Shown piece by piece: positions 54,747 through 64,000 of a stretch of 64,000 bases of DNA; position 1 is the first letter of the stretch; every line of letters starts with the position of its first letter. A model generated the notes under the pieces. It was given only the letters and a program-made list of their open reading frames with translations. It was not told where the DNA came from and did not search any database. The DNA comes from Vibrio aestuarianus. Lineage in GTDB: Bacteria; Pseudomonadota; Gammaproteobacteria; Enterobacterales; Vibrionaceae. The position numbers and the translations under genes were made by a program. Location of the stretch: contig NZ_JAAZTU010000006.1 in NCBI RefSeq assembly GCF_012395185.1, positions 84,031 to 148,030 of the forward strand. Reading direction: 5' to 3'.

Positions 54747-55001
54747 ATGTTTCATCAATCCAAAATCTTAGTTTGGTATAAAGTGGCGAGTCAAAAAGTG
54801 ATCTTAGGAGAGGCTTTAAGCAATGGGATGAGTGATGTGGTTTCACTATGGCTACATGCTCCATCAGACGAAAATAATCCAAGTTATCAAGGATATAGAC
54901 TATCGTTGTTTGATGACGACGGCAGAGAAATTGCTCATAAATCAGTATCAATGGGTACTGCTGATGAAATACTATCCGGTATTAATAAAGCCAGAGCTTA
55001 G
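54747..55001 (+). CDS. Small conserved-looking protein (84 aa)
   Basis: 84 residues, not a named family. No signal, one domain of mixed beta/alpha with KILVWYKVASQKVILGEALS, SLWLHAPSDENN and YRLSLFDDDGREIAHKSV. A strong Shine-Dalgarno (GGCAGGAGG) lies eight bases before the ATG. It converges on yfaE; its stop codon is in the loop of a shared hairpin. Confidence 0.7.
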   Translation: MFHQSKILVWYKVASQKVILGEALSNGMSDVVSLWLHAPSDENNPSYQGYRLSLFDDDGREIAHKSVSMGTADEILSGINKARA

Positions 55002-55013
55002 CTCTGGCTTTAT
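54985..55013. terminator. Bidirectional terminator between the 84-aa gene and yfaE
   Basis: Stem ATAAAGCCAGAGC / GCTCTGGCTTTAT with a 3-base loop. It overlaps the last codons of the plus-strand gene and lies 33 bases beyond the yfaE stop. Confidence 0.8.
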
Positions 55014-55045
55014 CGTTTTCTCTATCTTACTGCATTATGTCAGTT

Positions 55046-55324
55046 CTAAGCTCGTTTCGCTTTCAACCGATAGGTTACATTAGCAAGTTCAATGTGATTC
55101 TTCGCCTTACAAATGCAAGGCAAAATTTCATTGTGCTCAGTGTAAGCCATAGCAAAACCAACATATTCCACTTCACCAGAAACTAAAGTGCAACGACAAG
55201 CACCACAATGGCCATCACGGCAGTTAAACTCAGGCTCTAGCCCTGCACCTTCCATACTTTCCAATACAGTGTTGGAAGAGTTTGATTCTATGGTGGTGAT
55301 ATTGTTGATTTTTATACGTGCCAT
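55046..55324 (-). CDS. yfaE: 2Fe-2S ferredoxin YfaE
   Basis: 92 residues. Plant-type [2Fe-2S] ligands C-x4-C-x2-C plus a distal Cys: CRDGHCGACRC and ILPCIC. In E. coli YfaE maintains the diferric-tyrosyl cofactor of NrdB. The start ATG overlaps the nrdB stop, so it is the third gene of nrdA-nrdB-yfaE. Confidence 0.92.
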   Translation of the reverse strand: MARIKINNITTIESNSSNTVLESMEGAGLEPEFNCRDGHCGACRCTLVSGEVEYVGFAMAYTEHNEILPCICKAKNHIELANVTYRLKAKRA

Positions 55325-56457
55325 TACAGCTCAAAGTCCTCAAAGTCATCAGCGTGAACTTCGTTATCAATTTGACCTACAAGGTATGAGCTAATTTCCG
55401 CTTCTTGAGGAGCAACTTGTACGTTATCTGAAGATAGCCACGCATTTATCCAAGGAATAGGGTTGGAGGTTGCTTCAGGGTATGCGGTTGGAAGTCCAAC
55501 GGCTTGCATACGCACGTTAGTAATGTATTCAACGTATTGACACAGGATATCTTTGTTCAAACCGATCATTGATCCATCTTTGAACAAGTACTCTGCCCAC
55601 TCTTTTTCTTGTTCCGCTGCGGCCTTAAATAGGTCGAAACATTCTTGTTTACACTCTTCAGCGATTTGTAAAAATGCGAAATCATCTTGCCCGTTTCGTA
55701 GCAAGTTGATCATATGCTGAGTTCCTGTCAGGTGAAGCGCTTCATCACGTGCAATTAGCTTGATGATTTTGGCATTACCTTCCATCAATTCACGCTCTGC
55801 AAAAGCAAATGAACAGGCAAAACTAACGTAGAAGCGGATGGCTTCTAGCGCATTCACTGACATCAAGCAAAGGTATAGCTTGCGCTTGAGTTTATTTAGA
55901 CTGACTTCGACAGGCTCTCCGTTGATTTGGTGTGTGCCTTCACCATATCTGTGGTAGTCGTTGGTCAATTGGATCAAATCATCGTAGTAGTGCGCAATGT
56001 CTTTGGCACGTTTTAAAATATGCTCATTTTCAACGATGTCATCAAACACAAGACCAGGGTCATTCACAATATTGCGGATGATATGGGTGTAAGAGCGTGA
56101 GTGAATCGTTTCAGAGAATGACCAAGTTTCAATCCACGTTTCAACTTCAGGCAAAGACACCAGCGGAAGCAGCGCAACGTTAGGGCTACGACCTTGGATG
56201 GAATCAAGCAAGGTTTGATATTTCAAATTCGAGATGAAAATGTGCTTTTCATGATCAGGAAGCTTGTTGTAATCAATACGATCACTTGATACGTCAACTT
56301 CTTCAGGCCGCCAGAAAAAGGACAGTTGTTTTTCGATCAGCTTTTCAAAAATCTCGAATTTTTGTTGGTCATAACGTGCAACGTTAACCGATTGACCAAG
56401 AAACATCGGTTCTTTTAATTGGTTATTCTTTTTTTGAGAAAAAGTACTGTAAGCCAT
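55324..56457 (-). CDS. nrdB: Ribonucleotide reductase class Ia, beta subunit
   Basis: 377 residues, the small subunit that holds the diiron centre and tyrosyl radical. Marks: [32 protein letters not shown] with iron-ligand E and H and the radical region, [23 protein letters not shown] (E and H ligands). The C-terminal acidic tail DDFEDFEL docks into NrdA. Start ATG at 56457, 70 bases after nrdA across a hairpin. Confidence 0.96.
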   Translation of the reverse strand: MAYSTFSQKKNNQLKEPMFLGQSVNVARYDQQKFEIFEKLIEKQLSFFWRPEEVDVSSDRIDYNKLPDHEKHIFISNLKYQTLLDSIQGRSPNVALLPLVSLPEVETWIETWSFSETIHSRSYTHIIRNIVNDPGLVFDDIVENEHILKRAKDIAHYYDDLIQLTNDYHRYGEGTHQINGEPVEVSLNKLKRKLYLCLMSVNALEAIRFYVSFACSFAFAERELMEGNAKIIKLIARDEALHLTGTQHMINLLRNGQDDFAFLQIAEECKQECFDLFKAAAEQEKEWAEYLFKDGSMIGLNKDILCQYVEYITNVRMQAVGLPTAYPEATSNPIPWINAWLSSDNVQVAPQEAEISSYLVGQIDNEVHADDFEDFEL

Positions 56458-56478
56458 AAATGCCTCAATCCTTTAAAA

Positions 56479-56495
56479 CTCCCCAAATAGGGGAG
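56479..56495. other. Intercistronic hairpin between nrdA and nrdB
   Basis: CTCCCC-AAATA-GGGGAG forms a 6-bp GC-rich stem in the 70-base gap, with no T-run after it on the minus strand (TTTTAAAGG). It may protect or partly stop the transcript and adjust nrdA:nrdB output; inferred. Confidence 0.55.
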
Positions 56496-56527
56496 CATTA
56501 TTAAATACGTTTGAATGTGAAATAAGG

Positions 56528-58810
56528 TTAGATCTTACAACCACCGCCAGCACAATCATCATCTTGAGCCTGCACGGCATCTTTTTGATCATCTTTAGCG
56601 CCATCACGAGTGTTGTGATAGTACAGTGTTTTCACGCCAAATTTATAAGCAGTGAGTAGATCTTGCAGCAATTTCTTCATCGGTACTTTGCCCGTTTCGT
56701 AAGTGCTTGGGTCGTAGTTTGTATTCGCTGAAATTGCTTGGTCTACAAACTTCTGCATAATACCCACTAAGTGCAAATAACCGTTATTTGAACCGATATT
56801 CCATAGCAATTCGTAGTTCTCTTTTAGGTTGATAAAATCAGGAACTACTTGTTTCAAAATGCCGTCTTTAGAGGCTTTCACCGACACATAACCACGTGGT
56901 GGTTCGATACCGTTAGTCGCATTAGAAATTTGAGAAGACGTCTCTGAAGGCATTAACGCCGTCAAGGTCGAGTTACGTAGACCAAATTCCATGATTTCCG
57001 AACGTAGTGTATCCCAATCATAGTGCAAAGGCTCATCACAGATTAGATCAACATCTTTTTTGTAGGTGTCGATAGGCAGTAGACCTTTTGCATAGTTCGT
57101 CTCATGGAACAGCGGACATCTACCTTGCTCTTTTGCTAATGCAACCGATGCTTTCAATAAGTAATACTGCATTGCTTCGAAGGTGCGGTGGGTTAGGCCA
57201 TTAGCACTACCATCAGAATATTTCACACCATTTTTCGCTAAGTAGTAAGCGTAGTTAATGACACCCACCCCTAATGTACGACGATTCATGGTTGACTTAT
57301 AGGCCGCTGGAAGTGGGTAATCTTGATAATCTAACAAGGCATCAAGAGCGCGCACAACTAAGTCTGCAAGTTCTTCAAAATCATCAAGCGATGTAATTGA
57401 ACCCAAGTTAAAGGCTGAAAGTGTGCACAAGGCGATTTCACCTTCGTCATCTTCAACGTTTTTCAATGGCTTGGTTGGTAGAGCGATTTCTAAACATAAG
57501 TTAGATTGACGCACTGGAGCGACTGCAGCATCAAATGGGCTATGCGTATTACAGTGGTCAACGTTCTGAATGTAGATACGGCCCGTTGACGCGCGTTCTT
57601 GCATCAATAATGAGAATAGCTCAACTGCTTTTACCGACTCTTTCTTAATTGAAGGGTCATTCTCATATTGAACGTATAGACGTTCGAACTCTTGTTGATT
57701 TTCAAAGAAAGCGTCATACAACCCTGGAACATCAGAAGGAGAGAATAGTGTGATGTTGCCGCCTTGCACTAAGCGCGAATACATCAGCTTGTTCAATTGA
57801 ACGCCGTAGTCCATATGACGTACGCGGTTCTCTTCTACACCACGGTTGTTCTTCAATACCAGCAGAGATTGTACTTCACCATGCCATAATGGGTAGAACA
57901 CCGTCGCAGCACCGCCACGAACACCACCTTGAGAACAGCATTTTACCGCGGTTTGGAAGTATTTATAAAAAGGGATACAGCCTGTATGGAATGCTTCACC
58001 ACCACGGATCTCAGAGCCTAGTGCTCGGATACGACCTGCATTGATACCAATACCTGCACGTTGAGATACATAACGTACAATTGAGCTTGCAGTTGCATTG
58101 ATTGAATCAAGGCTATCACCACACTCAATCAATACACATGAGCTGAATTGACGAGTAGGGGTACGTACACCAGACATAATTGGTGTTGGCAGCGAAATTT
58201 TGAATGTCGACGTCGCATCGTAAAAACGCTTGATGTACTCAAGACGATTCTCTTTTGGATACTTAGCAAATAGACAAGCCGCAACCAAAATATAAAGAAA
58301 TTGAGCACTTTCATAGATTTGCTTGGTTACACGGTTTTGAACGAAATATTTACCTTCAAGCTGTTTAACCGCAGCGTAAGAGAAATCTAAGTCACGTTTG
58401 TGATCTATGTAAGTGTCGAGTTCTTCAAACTCTGCACGAGTATAGTCTTCAATAAGATGCTTGTCATACTTACCCGTTTCGACCAAATGTGCCACATGCT
58501 TGTATAGCGTTGGTGGTTCATATTGGCCGTATGCTTTTTTGCGTAAGTGGAATACAGCAAGACGAGCAGCCAAATATTGGTAATCGGGTGTCTCTTCTGA
58601 GATCAAATCCGCGGCGGATTTGATAATGGTTTCATGGATGTCCGAAGTCGTGATGCCATCGTAAAATTGAATGTGAGCTTTCAATTCTACTTGTGATACA
58701 GACACGTTGTGAAGGCCTTCAGCTGCCCATGCAATTACACGGTGGATCTTTTCAAGATCAATATTTTCTTTGCGGCCATCACGCTTAGTGACAGTGAGTT
58801 GTTGGTTCAT
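56528..58810 (-). CDS. nrdA: Ribonucleoside-diphosphate reductase class Ia, alpha subunit
   Basis: 760-residue catalytic subunit converting ribonucleoside diphosphates to deoxy forms. N-terminal ATP-cone (LTVTKRDGRKENIDLEKIHRVI, about 5-95), active-site region SNLCLEIALPTKPL with the Asn/Cys/Glu triad, SSCVLIECGDSLDSI with the first redox Cys, and C-terminal thioredoxin/glutaredoxin cysteines in CAGGGCKI. All typical. First gene of nrdA-nrdB-yfaE, with candidate NrdR and DnaA sites upstream. Confidence 0.96.
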   Translation of the reverse strand: MNQQLTVTKRDGRKENIDLEKIHRVIAWAAEGLHNVSVSQVELKAHIQFYDGITTSDIHETIIKSAADLISEETPDYQYLAARLAVFHLRKKAYGQYEPPTLYKHVAHLVETGKYDKHLIEDYTRAEFEELDTYIDHKRDLDFSYAAVKQLEGKYFVQNRVTKQIYESAQFLYILVAACLFAKYPKENRLEYIKRFYDATSTFKISLPTPIMSGVRTPTRQFSSCVLIECGDSLDSINATASSIVRYVSQRAGIGINAGRIRALGSEIRGGEAFHTGCIPFYKYFQTAVKCCSQGGVRGGAATVFYPLWHGEVQSLLVLKNNRGVEENRVRHMDYGVQLNKLMYSRLVQGGNITLFSPSDVPGLYDAFFENQQEFERLYVQYENDPSIKKESVKAVELFSLLMQERASTGRIYIQNVDHCNTHSPFDAAVAPVRQSNLCLEIALPTKPLKNVEDDEGEIALCTLSAFNLGSITSLDDFEELADLVVRALDALLDYQDYPLPAAYKSTMNRRTLGVGVINYAYYLAKNGVKYSDGSANGLTHRTFEAMQYYLLKASVALAKEQGRCPLFHETNYAKGLLPIDTYKKDVDLICDEPLHYDWDTLRSEIMEFGLRNSTLTALMPSETSSQISNATNGIEPPRGYVSVKASKDGILKQVVPDFINLKENYELLWNIGSNNGYLHLVGIMQKFVDQAISANTNYDPSTYETGKVPMKKLLQDLLTAYKFGVKTLYYHNTRDGAKDDQKDAVQAQDDDCAGGGCKI

Positions 58811-58896
58811 TCTGCTTCATTTCCCTAACAAAACTGCTTAAAGCCGCATTTCTATAGAATTGTTGTAAATTTCATTGCGGCTTTGTGATCTGAGTC

Positions 58897-58933
58897 TATC
58901 TATATATTGTAGCGTAAACACTACATATAGGGG
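58897..58933 (-). promoter_or_regulatory. Candidate pair of NrdR boxes upstream of nrdA
   Basis: Two copies resembling the consensus ACACTATATATAGTGT: TATCTATATATTGTAG (58897-58912) and ACACTACATATAGGGG (58918-58933). They start 21 bases apart (two helical turns), closer than the usual spacing of about 31. They lie about 90-125 bases before nrdA. The rest of 58811-59270 holds the DnaA site below and the ubiG terminator. Confidence 0.45.
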
Positions 58934-59002
58934 TGCTTTGCTTTGCGACTTACAAGATAGTGCTATATGGAGGTCATTTCAAGTTAGAGATCTTGAACAG
59001 CT

Positions 59003-59011
59003 TGTGGATAA
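59003..59011 (-). promoter_or_regulatory. Perfect DnaA box in the nrdA control region
   Basis: TGTGGATAA on the plus strand is the complement of TTATCCACA, the strongest DnaA binding sequence. DnaA controls nrdAB in E. coli, so the site is likely functional here. A single 9-mer can arise by chance. Confidence 0.5.
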
Positions 59012-59203
59012 CTAGCAAATAACAAAAAATCAGTTAGTATCCACTTACCGATGATCAAAGAGCAGGTTTGCTTGTAAGAAATTGCCATTTTGAGATCGGT
59101 TTAGATGTAACCGCAATTAAAAAAAAACTTCTTGATCTTTGCATAAAATCGGAGGTGTATTTTAGGTTGGTTAAAATGGAATCTGGAGCACAAAAAATGC
59201 ACT

Positions 59204-59236
59204 AAAAAAACGAGTTGAGTTGTGTTAATCAACCCG
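59204..59236 (-). terminator. Terminator of ubiG
   Basis: On the minus strand the stem CGGGTTGA / TCAACTCG (one G-T pair) with a 10-base loop is followed by seven T. It lies about 35 bases after the ubiG stop. Confidence 0.8.
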
Positions 59237-59270
59237 ATTTTTAACGTGAGTTATGCGCTAAATAACACGC

Positions 59271-59978
59271 CTAAAACAGACGTGTATGAACGATGTAGTT
59301 AACGTCGACATTACGACCCAAGCGGTAAGTGTCAGTCAGAGGGTTATATAGCAGACCTGTGATACCTTGTTCTTGCAAATTAGTTTGATCAATCATTTTG
59401 ATAAGTTCGGATGGGCGAATGAATTTATCGTGGTCATGGGTGCCTTCGGGAACAATTCGCATCAACTTTTCAGCACCGACAATGGCAAATAAATAAGACT
59501 TAATATTACGATTGAGAGTTGAGAAAAACACATGACCCTCTGGTTTAACCAAAGTCGCACAAGCACGTACTACCGAAAGCGGGTCTGGAACGTGCTCTAA
59601 CATTTCCATGCAAGTTACCACATCGTAGTAGTGTGGTTTCTCTTCGGCGTGGTCTTCAATCGTACTTTGGATGTAAGTCAATTTGGTGCCTGTTTCTAAT
59701 GCATGTAAACGAGCAACTTCCAGTGGTTCTTTGCCCATATCCAAGCCAGTTACGTTTGCCCCTTCGCGCGCCATACTCTCTGCCAGAATACCACCACCAC
59801 ATCCTACATCGAGTACAGTCTTACCAAATAAGCCATTGGCATTGCCGAGCACATAATTCAATCTTAATGGGTTTATCTGGTGAAGAGGTTTAAATTCCCC
59901 ATCGAGATCCCACCAGCGAGACGCCATTTCTTCAAACTTTTTGATTTCATTAAGATCAACGTTCTGTGCTTTAGTCAT
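59271..59978 (-). CDS. ubiG: Ubiquinone biosynthesis O-methyltransferase
   Basis: 235 residues, SAM-dependent O-methylation of both hydroxyl steps of ubiquinone synthesis. Marks: [29 protein letters not shown] at the N-terminus, SAM motif [37 protein letters not shown]. Length as in E. coli (240). Divergent from gyrA, as in E. coli, across 293 bases with no further gene. Start ATG at 59978. Confidence 0.96.
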   Translation of the reverse strand: MTKAQNVDLNEIKKFEEMASRWWDLDGEFKPLHQINPLRLNYVLGNANGLFGKTVLDVGCGGGILAESMAREGANVTGLDMGKEPLEVARLHALETGTKLTYIQSTIEDHAEEKPHYYDVVTCMEMLEHVPDPLSVVRACATLVKPEGHVFFSTLNRNIKSYLFAIVGAEKLMRIVPEGTHDHDKFIRPSELIKMIDQTNLQEQGITGLLYNPLTDTYRLGRNVDVNYIVHTRLF

Positions 59979-60263
59979 GATAGATTCGCTCTTACTGTCA
60001 ACTTATACATCCTTTATTGAATCACGCATTATAACTTGTTAAGTGAAACAGACCACTGCTTTCCCTATTTCGCGGATTTGTGGCTGAAAAGTAACCACTT
60101 ATCAGTTGGGTATGGAATGAATGTGCAATTTCTCGGCATTTGATACACAACAAAGGTCACAACCTGATAAAAGGACAGGGAAAGTGATGCCGAAGTAGTG
60201 AATTATGTGTTATATTTTCCGGCCTTGTACGTATCAAATATACGATCAAAAGATAGAGGGATA

Positions 60264-60275
60264 ATGGCTCTATGA
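60264..60275 (+). other. Three-codon upstream ORF overlapping the gyrA start
   Basis: ATG-GCT-CTA-TGA begins at 60264 and its TGA overlaps the gyrA ATG (ATGA at 60272-60275). The purine-rich AGAGGG sits four bases before this small ORF but twelve before gyrA, so ribosomes might start here and restart on gyrA. It may also be chance. Confidence 0.25.
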
Positions 60276-62926
60276 GCGATTTAGCTAAAGAGATCACGCC
60301 CGTCAACATTGAAGATGAGCTAAGAGGTTCATACCTAGACTACGCGATGTCAGTCATTGTGGGTCGTGCTCTTCCAGACGTGCGTGATGGTCTAAAACCA
60401 GTACACCGCCGCGTATTATTCGCGATGAATGTGCTTGGTAACGATTGGAATAAACCATATAAAAAATCTGCCCGTGTTGTGGGCGACGTAATCGGTAAAT
60501 ATCACCCACATGGTGATAGCGCGGTATACGATACTATTGTTCGTATGGCGCAGCCTTTCTCATTGCGTTACATGCTTGTTGATGGTCAAGGTAACTTTGG
60601 CTCGATCGATGGTGACTCTGCGGCAGCAATGCGTTACACCGAAGTACGTATGGCAAAAATAGCGCATGAGCTATTGGCCGATCTTGACAAAGAAACTGTT
60701 GATTACGTACCAAACTATGATGGTACCGAGCAAATTCCAGCGGTTCTGCCAACAAAAATTCCTAACCTATTGGTAAACGGTTCATCCGGTATCGCTGTAG
60801 GTATGGCCACCAACATTCCACCACACAACTTAACGGAAGTCGTTGATGGTTGTTTGGCGTATATCAATAACGAAGAGATCACTATTGATGAGTTAATGGA
60901 CTATATTCCAGGTCCTGACTTCCCAACTGCTGCACTAATCAGTGGCCGCAAGGGCATTATTGATGCTTATAAAACAGGACGCGGTAAAGTTTACATGCGT
61001 TCTAAAGCAGACATCGAAGTTGAGAAAAATGGTCGAGAAACCATTATTGTGACTGAGATCCCTTATCAAGTGAACAAAGCTCGTTTGATCGAAAAGATTG
61101 CCGAGCTGGTTAAAGATAAGAAAGTGGAAGGCATCAGTGCGCTGCGTGACGAGTCTGATAAAGACGGTATGCGTATCGTTATTGAATGTAAGCGTGATGC
61201 GGTAGGTGAAGTGGTTCTAAATAACCTCTACTCACAAACTCAACTGCAGACGACTTTCGGTATCAACATGGTTGCGCTTGATAATGGTCAGCCTAAGCTA
61301 TTCAACTTGAAAGAAATGTTGAAATGCTTCGTTGATCACCGCCGTGAAGTAGTGACACGCCGTACTATTTTCGAATTACGCAAGGCGCGTGATCGTGCCC
61401 ATATTCTTGAAGCACTAGCACTGGCACTGGCTAATATCGATGAAATCATCGAGCTGATTCGAAGTGCAGCGACACCTGCTGAAGCAAAAGCAGGATTGAT
61501 CGCGCGCGGTTGGGACCTTGGCAACGTTGCTTCTATGCTTGAACGTGCTGGTACTGATGCGGCTCGCCCTGAGTGGCTTGAGCCTGAGTATGGTATTCGT
61601 GATGGTCAGTACTTTTTAACTGAGCAACAAGCTCAAGCGATTCTCGAGTTACGCCTACACCGATTAACAGGTCTAGAGCATGAGAAGATCCTTGACGAGT
61701 ACAAAGCACTTCTAGAAGAAATCGCAGAGTTAATGCATATCCTTGCAAGTACTGAGCGTTTGATGGAAGTGATTCGTGAAGAGTTGGAACTTGTACGTGA
61801 AAACTTTGGCGATACACGCCGTACTGAGATCACTGCTGCAAGTCACGATATCGACATGGAAGAGCTAATTGCTCGTGAAGATGTTGTGGTAACACTGTCT
61901 AATGCTGGTTATGTGAAGTACCAAATTCTGAGCGACTACGAAGCTCAGCGCCGTGGTGGTAAAGGTAAGAGTGCGACGAAGATGAAGGAAGAAGACTATA
62001 TTGAACGTCTTCTTGTTGCGAATACGCACGATAACATCCTTTGTTTCTCGACTCGTGGTAAAACGTACCGCCTGAAAGTTTACCAATTGCCATTGGCAAG
62101 TCGTACTGCGCGCGGTAAGCCAATCGTTAATATTCTTCCTTTGGAAGAAGGTGAGCGTATTACAGCGATCCTACCAGTGACAGAGTTTAGTGATGATAAG
62201 TTTATCTTCATGGCAACTGGCGATGGCACGGTTAAGAAAACCTCACTTTCAAGCTTTGCTAACGTACGTTCAAATGGTCTGATTGCTGTTAACCTACGTG
62301 ATGATGACTCTCTAATTGGTGTTGATATTACCGATGGTGACAGCGATATCATGCTGTTCTCTAAAGAAGGTAAAGTCGTTCGCTTTAATGAGAATCATGT
62401 TCGAGCCATGGGACGTACTGCAGCGGGTGTTCGTGGTATGAAACTGGCCGAAGGCGACCAAGTTGTTTCTTTGATTGTTCCTTCCAATGAAGGTGATATC
62501 TTAACTGTAACGCAAAATGGTTACGGTAAACGTACAACCTTAGGGGAATACCCAACTAAAGGTCGTGCTACACAAGGTGTGGTTTCAATCAAAGTTTCTG
62601 AACGTAACGGTCAAGTTGTCGGCGCAGTGCAAGCTGAAGAAGGCGACGAGTTCATGATGATCACTGATGCTGGTACGCTGGTTCGTACACGTGTGGCTGA
62701 AGTAAGTCAAGTCGGTCGTAATACTCAAGGTGTTACTTTGATTCGTACTGCTGATGATGAGAATGTTGTTGGTCTACAGCGTATTGAAGAAATTGAAGAA
62801 ACTGAGTTACCAGAAGGCGAACAGCTGGAAGGTGAAGAAGCGACAGTGGTGACTGCAGAAGAGAACACTGATTCTCAAGTTAGTGATGATACTACTACCG
62901 AGAATGATGACTCTGAAGACGAGTAG
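60272..62926 (+). CDS. gyrA: DNA gyrase subunit A
   Basis: 884 residues. Type II topoisomerase subunit that breaks and rejoins DNA to add negative supercoils. Catalytic Tyr122 in [11 protein letters not shown]. The quinolone-resistance region reads [12 protein letters not shown] with wild-type Ser83 and Asp87. The GyrA-box QRRGGKG is present in the C-terminal beta-pinwheel domain. The last about 50 residues are very acidic ([17 protein letters not shown]), as in E. coli. Start ATG 60272; strong terminator about 40 bases after the stop. Confidence 0.98.
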   Translation: MSDLAKEITPVNIEDELRGSYLDYAMSVIVGRALPDVRDGLKPVHRRVLFAMNVLGNDWNKPYKKSARVVGDVIGKYHPHGDSAVYDTIVRMAQPFSLRYMLVDGQGNFGSIDGDSAAAMRYTEVRMAKIAHELLADLDKETVDYVPNYDGTEQIPAVLPTKIPNLLVNGSSGIAVGMATNIPPHNLTEVVDGCLAYINNEEITIDELMDYIPGPDFPTAALISGRKGIIDAYKTGRGKVYMRSKADIEVEKNGRETIIVTEIPYQVNKARLIEKIAELVKDKKVEGISALRDESDKDGMRIVIECKRDAVGEVVLNNLYSQTQLQTTFGINMVALDNGQPKLFNLKEMLKCFVDHRREVVTRRTIFELRKARDRAHILEALALALANIDEIIELIRSAATPAEAKAGLIARGWDLGNVASMLERAGTDAARPEWLEPEYGIRDGQYFLTEQQAQAILELRLHRLTGLEHEKILDEYKALLEEIAELMHILASTERLMEVIREELELVRENFGDTRRTEITAASHDIDMEELIAREDVVVTLSNAGYVKYQILSDYEAQRRGGKGKSATKMKEEDYIERLLVANTHDNILCFSTRGKTYRLKVYQLPLASRTARGKPIVNILPLEEGERITAILPVTEFSDDKFIFMATGDGTVKKTSLSSFANVRSNGLIAVNLRDDDSLIGVDITDGDSDIMLFSKEGKVVRFNENHVRAMGRTAAGVRGMKLAEGDQVVSLIVPSNEGDILTVTQNGYGKRTTLGEYPTKGRATQGVVSIKVSERNGQVVGAVQAEEGDEFMMITDAGTLVRTRVAEVSQVGRNTQGVTLIRTADDENVVGLQRIEEIEETELPEGEQLEGEEATVVTAEENTDSQVSDDTTTENDDSEDE

Positions 62927-62966
62927 ATTACTCTTGCGCTTTGAATAACAAGGTTTAAACAATACG

Positions 62967-62997
62967 AAAAGCCGAGCGATGATAGCTCGGCTTTTTT
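62967..62997 (+). terminator. Terminator of gyrA
   Basis: Stem AAAAGCCGAGC / GCTCGGCTTTT with a 7-base loop and a run of six to seven T, about 41 bases after the stop. Confidence 0.9.
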
Positions 62998-63150
62998 ATT
63001 GGTCACATAAAATGTGGTTTCGTCATCCACCAATTTTTGAGTGTTATATTCGACTCACTCGACAAAACTGATGAAAAATTAGACATCAGAAAGTGTTGTG
63101 TGTAATTTAATAAGCAGCTAAATGGATTAGCATTTAAAAAAGGAAAGTTT

Positions 63151-63777
63151 ATGACATTAGAAACATGGATTGTTTATGCGTTCGCGATATTAATTTTGAC
63201 GGCTTCTCCAGGCCCTAGTTCCTTATTGTGTATGACTAAAGGGGTCACTCACGGTATGCGTGGTGCATTGTTCACTGCACTAGGCAGCTTAACGGCCATT
63301 ACAATTATCTTAAGCTTGTCTTTTACAGGACTTGGTGTATTAATTGCCTCTTCGGAGCTTATTTTTAATGTGGTTAAATGGATAGGTGCCGCTTATCTCA
63401 TTTATTTAGGCATCAATGCCTTGCTAAGTAAAAGCCAGACTCTCAGTGTGAAGCCAAATGAGAGCAAAGGAGGGACAGCACGAAGTCACTATATTAGTGG
63501 TTTTGTTGTCGGAGCGAGTAATCCCAAGGCTATCATCTTCTTTAGTGCTCTATTCCCTCAGTTTATTTCTCCTGACGTTTCATTAATGAGTCAATATTTG
63601 ATTTTTGCTGCTACCTTTGTTGTTTTCGAGCTTTCTTGGCTGCTGACATACGCGTACTTAGGAACTAAGTCTTCAAATTGGTTATTAGCGGAAAGTCGCG
63701 TGAATATCTTTAATAAATTAACTGGAGGAGTATTTATTGGTGCTGGGGCTATTTTATCGTCAACTAGCCGAGTCTAG
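63151..63777 (+). CDS. LysE/RhtB-family amino-acid exporter
   Basis: 208-residue inner-membrane protein with six helices. Conserved marks: AILILTASPGPSSLLCMTKGVTHGMRGAL (the SPGP motif near residue 20) and GFVVGASNPKAIIFFSALFPQF (the NPK motif). Closer to RhtB/LeuE types than to the paralogue at 6961, which has SITPGM. AAAAGGAAA lies before the ATG. Substrate not readable. About 220 bases after gyrA. Confidence 0.88.
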   Translation: MTLETWIVYAFAILILTASPGPSSLLCMTKGVTHGMRGALFTALGSLTAITIILSLSFTGLGVLIASSELIFNVVKWIGAAYLIYLGINALLSKSQTLSVKPNESKGGTARSHYISGFVVGASNPKAIIFFSALFPQFISPDVSLMSQYLIFAATFVVFELSWLLTYAYLGTKSSNWLLAESRVNIFNKLTGGVFIGAGAILSSTSRV

Positions 63778-63986
63778 CTTGGTTTATTAGAGGCTATTTT
63801 GGGGAGTAGGATTGTTTTTATAAGTTGTCGATATAACTTTCCTACTTGCCGTATGCCCACTCCTTCAAATAGTTTGAGTATTGAACAAAGTGTGATTGTT
63901 ATTCCATAACTTTACACGACATAAGAAATATTTATGAAAAATGGTATTATTTTTGAGAATTAATATAAGTTTTATAGGGATGAATC

Positions 63987-64000
63987 GTGAACTCCGTGAT
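63987..64000 (+). CDS. Possible start of a gene cut by the window edge
   Basis: A GTG at 63987 follows AGGGA with six bases between, and reads on as MNSV to the edge. An alternative ATG at 63980 in another frame is too close to the AGGGA. The preceding 63778-63986 is AT-rich and holds no gene. Too short to identify. Confidence 0.3.

Noticed and set aside
1..64000. CRISPR arrays, tRNA or rRNA genes, prophage or integron features.
   Set aside because: No regularly spaced repeats, tRNA-like cloverleaf, rRNA sequence, integrase or attC-like site was seen on reading; absence is by eye only.

Overview
The window looks like a piece of a Vibrio (Vibrionaceae) main chromosome. The evidence is the norspermidine operon (diaminobutyrate aminotransferase/decarboxylase fusion, carboxynorspermidine dehydrogenase, nspC), the order rplY - radD - rsuA - bcr, the run yfaE/nrdB/nrdA - ubiG - gyrA, a PilZ protein and several small Vibrio-type hypotheticals. 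Gene density is high, most transcription units end in clear hairpin terminators, and no tRNA, rRNA or CRISPR array was recognised.

Layout. 1-10642 is mostly housekeeping: the N-terminal part of cystathionine beta-lyase, cardiolipin synthase, an NSS-family sodium symporter with a TyrR-like box in its leader, an RluA-type pseudouridine synthase overlapping a methyltransferase, a META lipoprotein, a DUF1289 protein, a LysE exporter, RhlE helicase, a PilZ protein, an RRF_GI-type small protein and an HD-GYP protein.

10643-27110 is the accessory part. It starts with two tandem large surface lipoproteins that share a 243-bp block with no nucleotide difference inside otherwise diverged copies (probable gene conversion). 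The decayed start of a third lipoprotein follows, then a complete IS4-type element with a 10-bp target duplication sitting in a terminator-like hairpin. Then comes an eight-gene minus-strand unit (plus one more overlapping gene) encoding an alternate (CS1/CFA-like) chaperone-usher pilus: major pilin, second pilin, usher, chaperone, probable tip adhesin, and a beta-barrel/LysM outer-membrane protein. The unit continues into a membrane-anchored winged-helix regulator and two small membrane-anchored proteins. A second set of the same three genes (regulator plus two small proteins) is transcribed divergently from the other side of the pilin promoter. The pilus operon is therefore bracketed by two paralogous ToxR-like three-gene modules. 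This is the strongest candidate for an undescribed system in the window.

27191-43576: rplY; a PepSY protein, OmpR-type response regulator and histidine kinase operon; radD, rsuA, bcr and a DUF2913 gene; a DUF2867 epimerase-like protein divergent from a MATE exporter; an ABC ATPase / FtsX-like permease / lipocalin-like (AttH/CrtC) operon; and nhaA with a long, inverted-repeat-rich leader.

43577-64000: the norspermidine operon, a Cache chemoreceptor, a GcvR-like double-ACT protein, a DUF3943 protein, a CinA-family protein with a degenerate C-terminal domain, a small conserved protein, the nrdA-nrdB-yfaE ribonucleotide reductase operon with candidate NrdR and DnaA sites, ubiG, gyrA and a second LysE-type exporter. 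Family names come from reading the translated sequences by eye; no database search was run.
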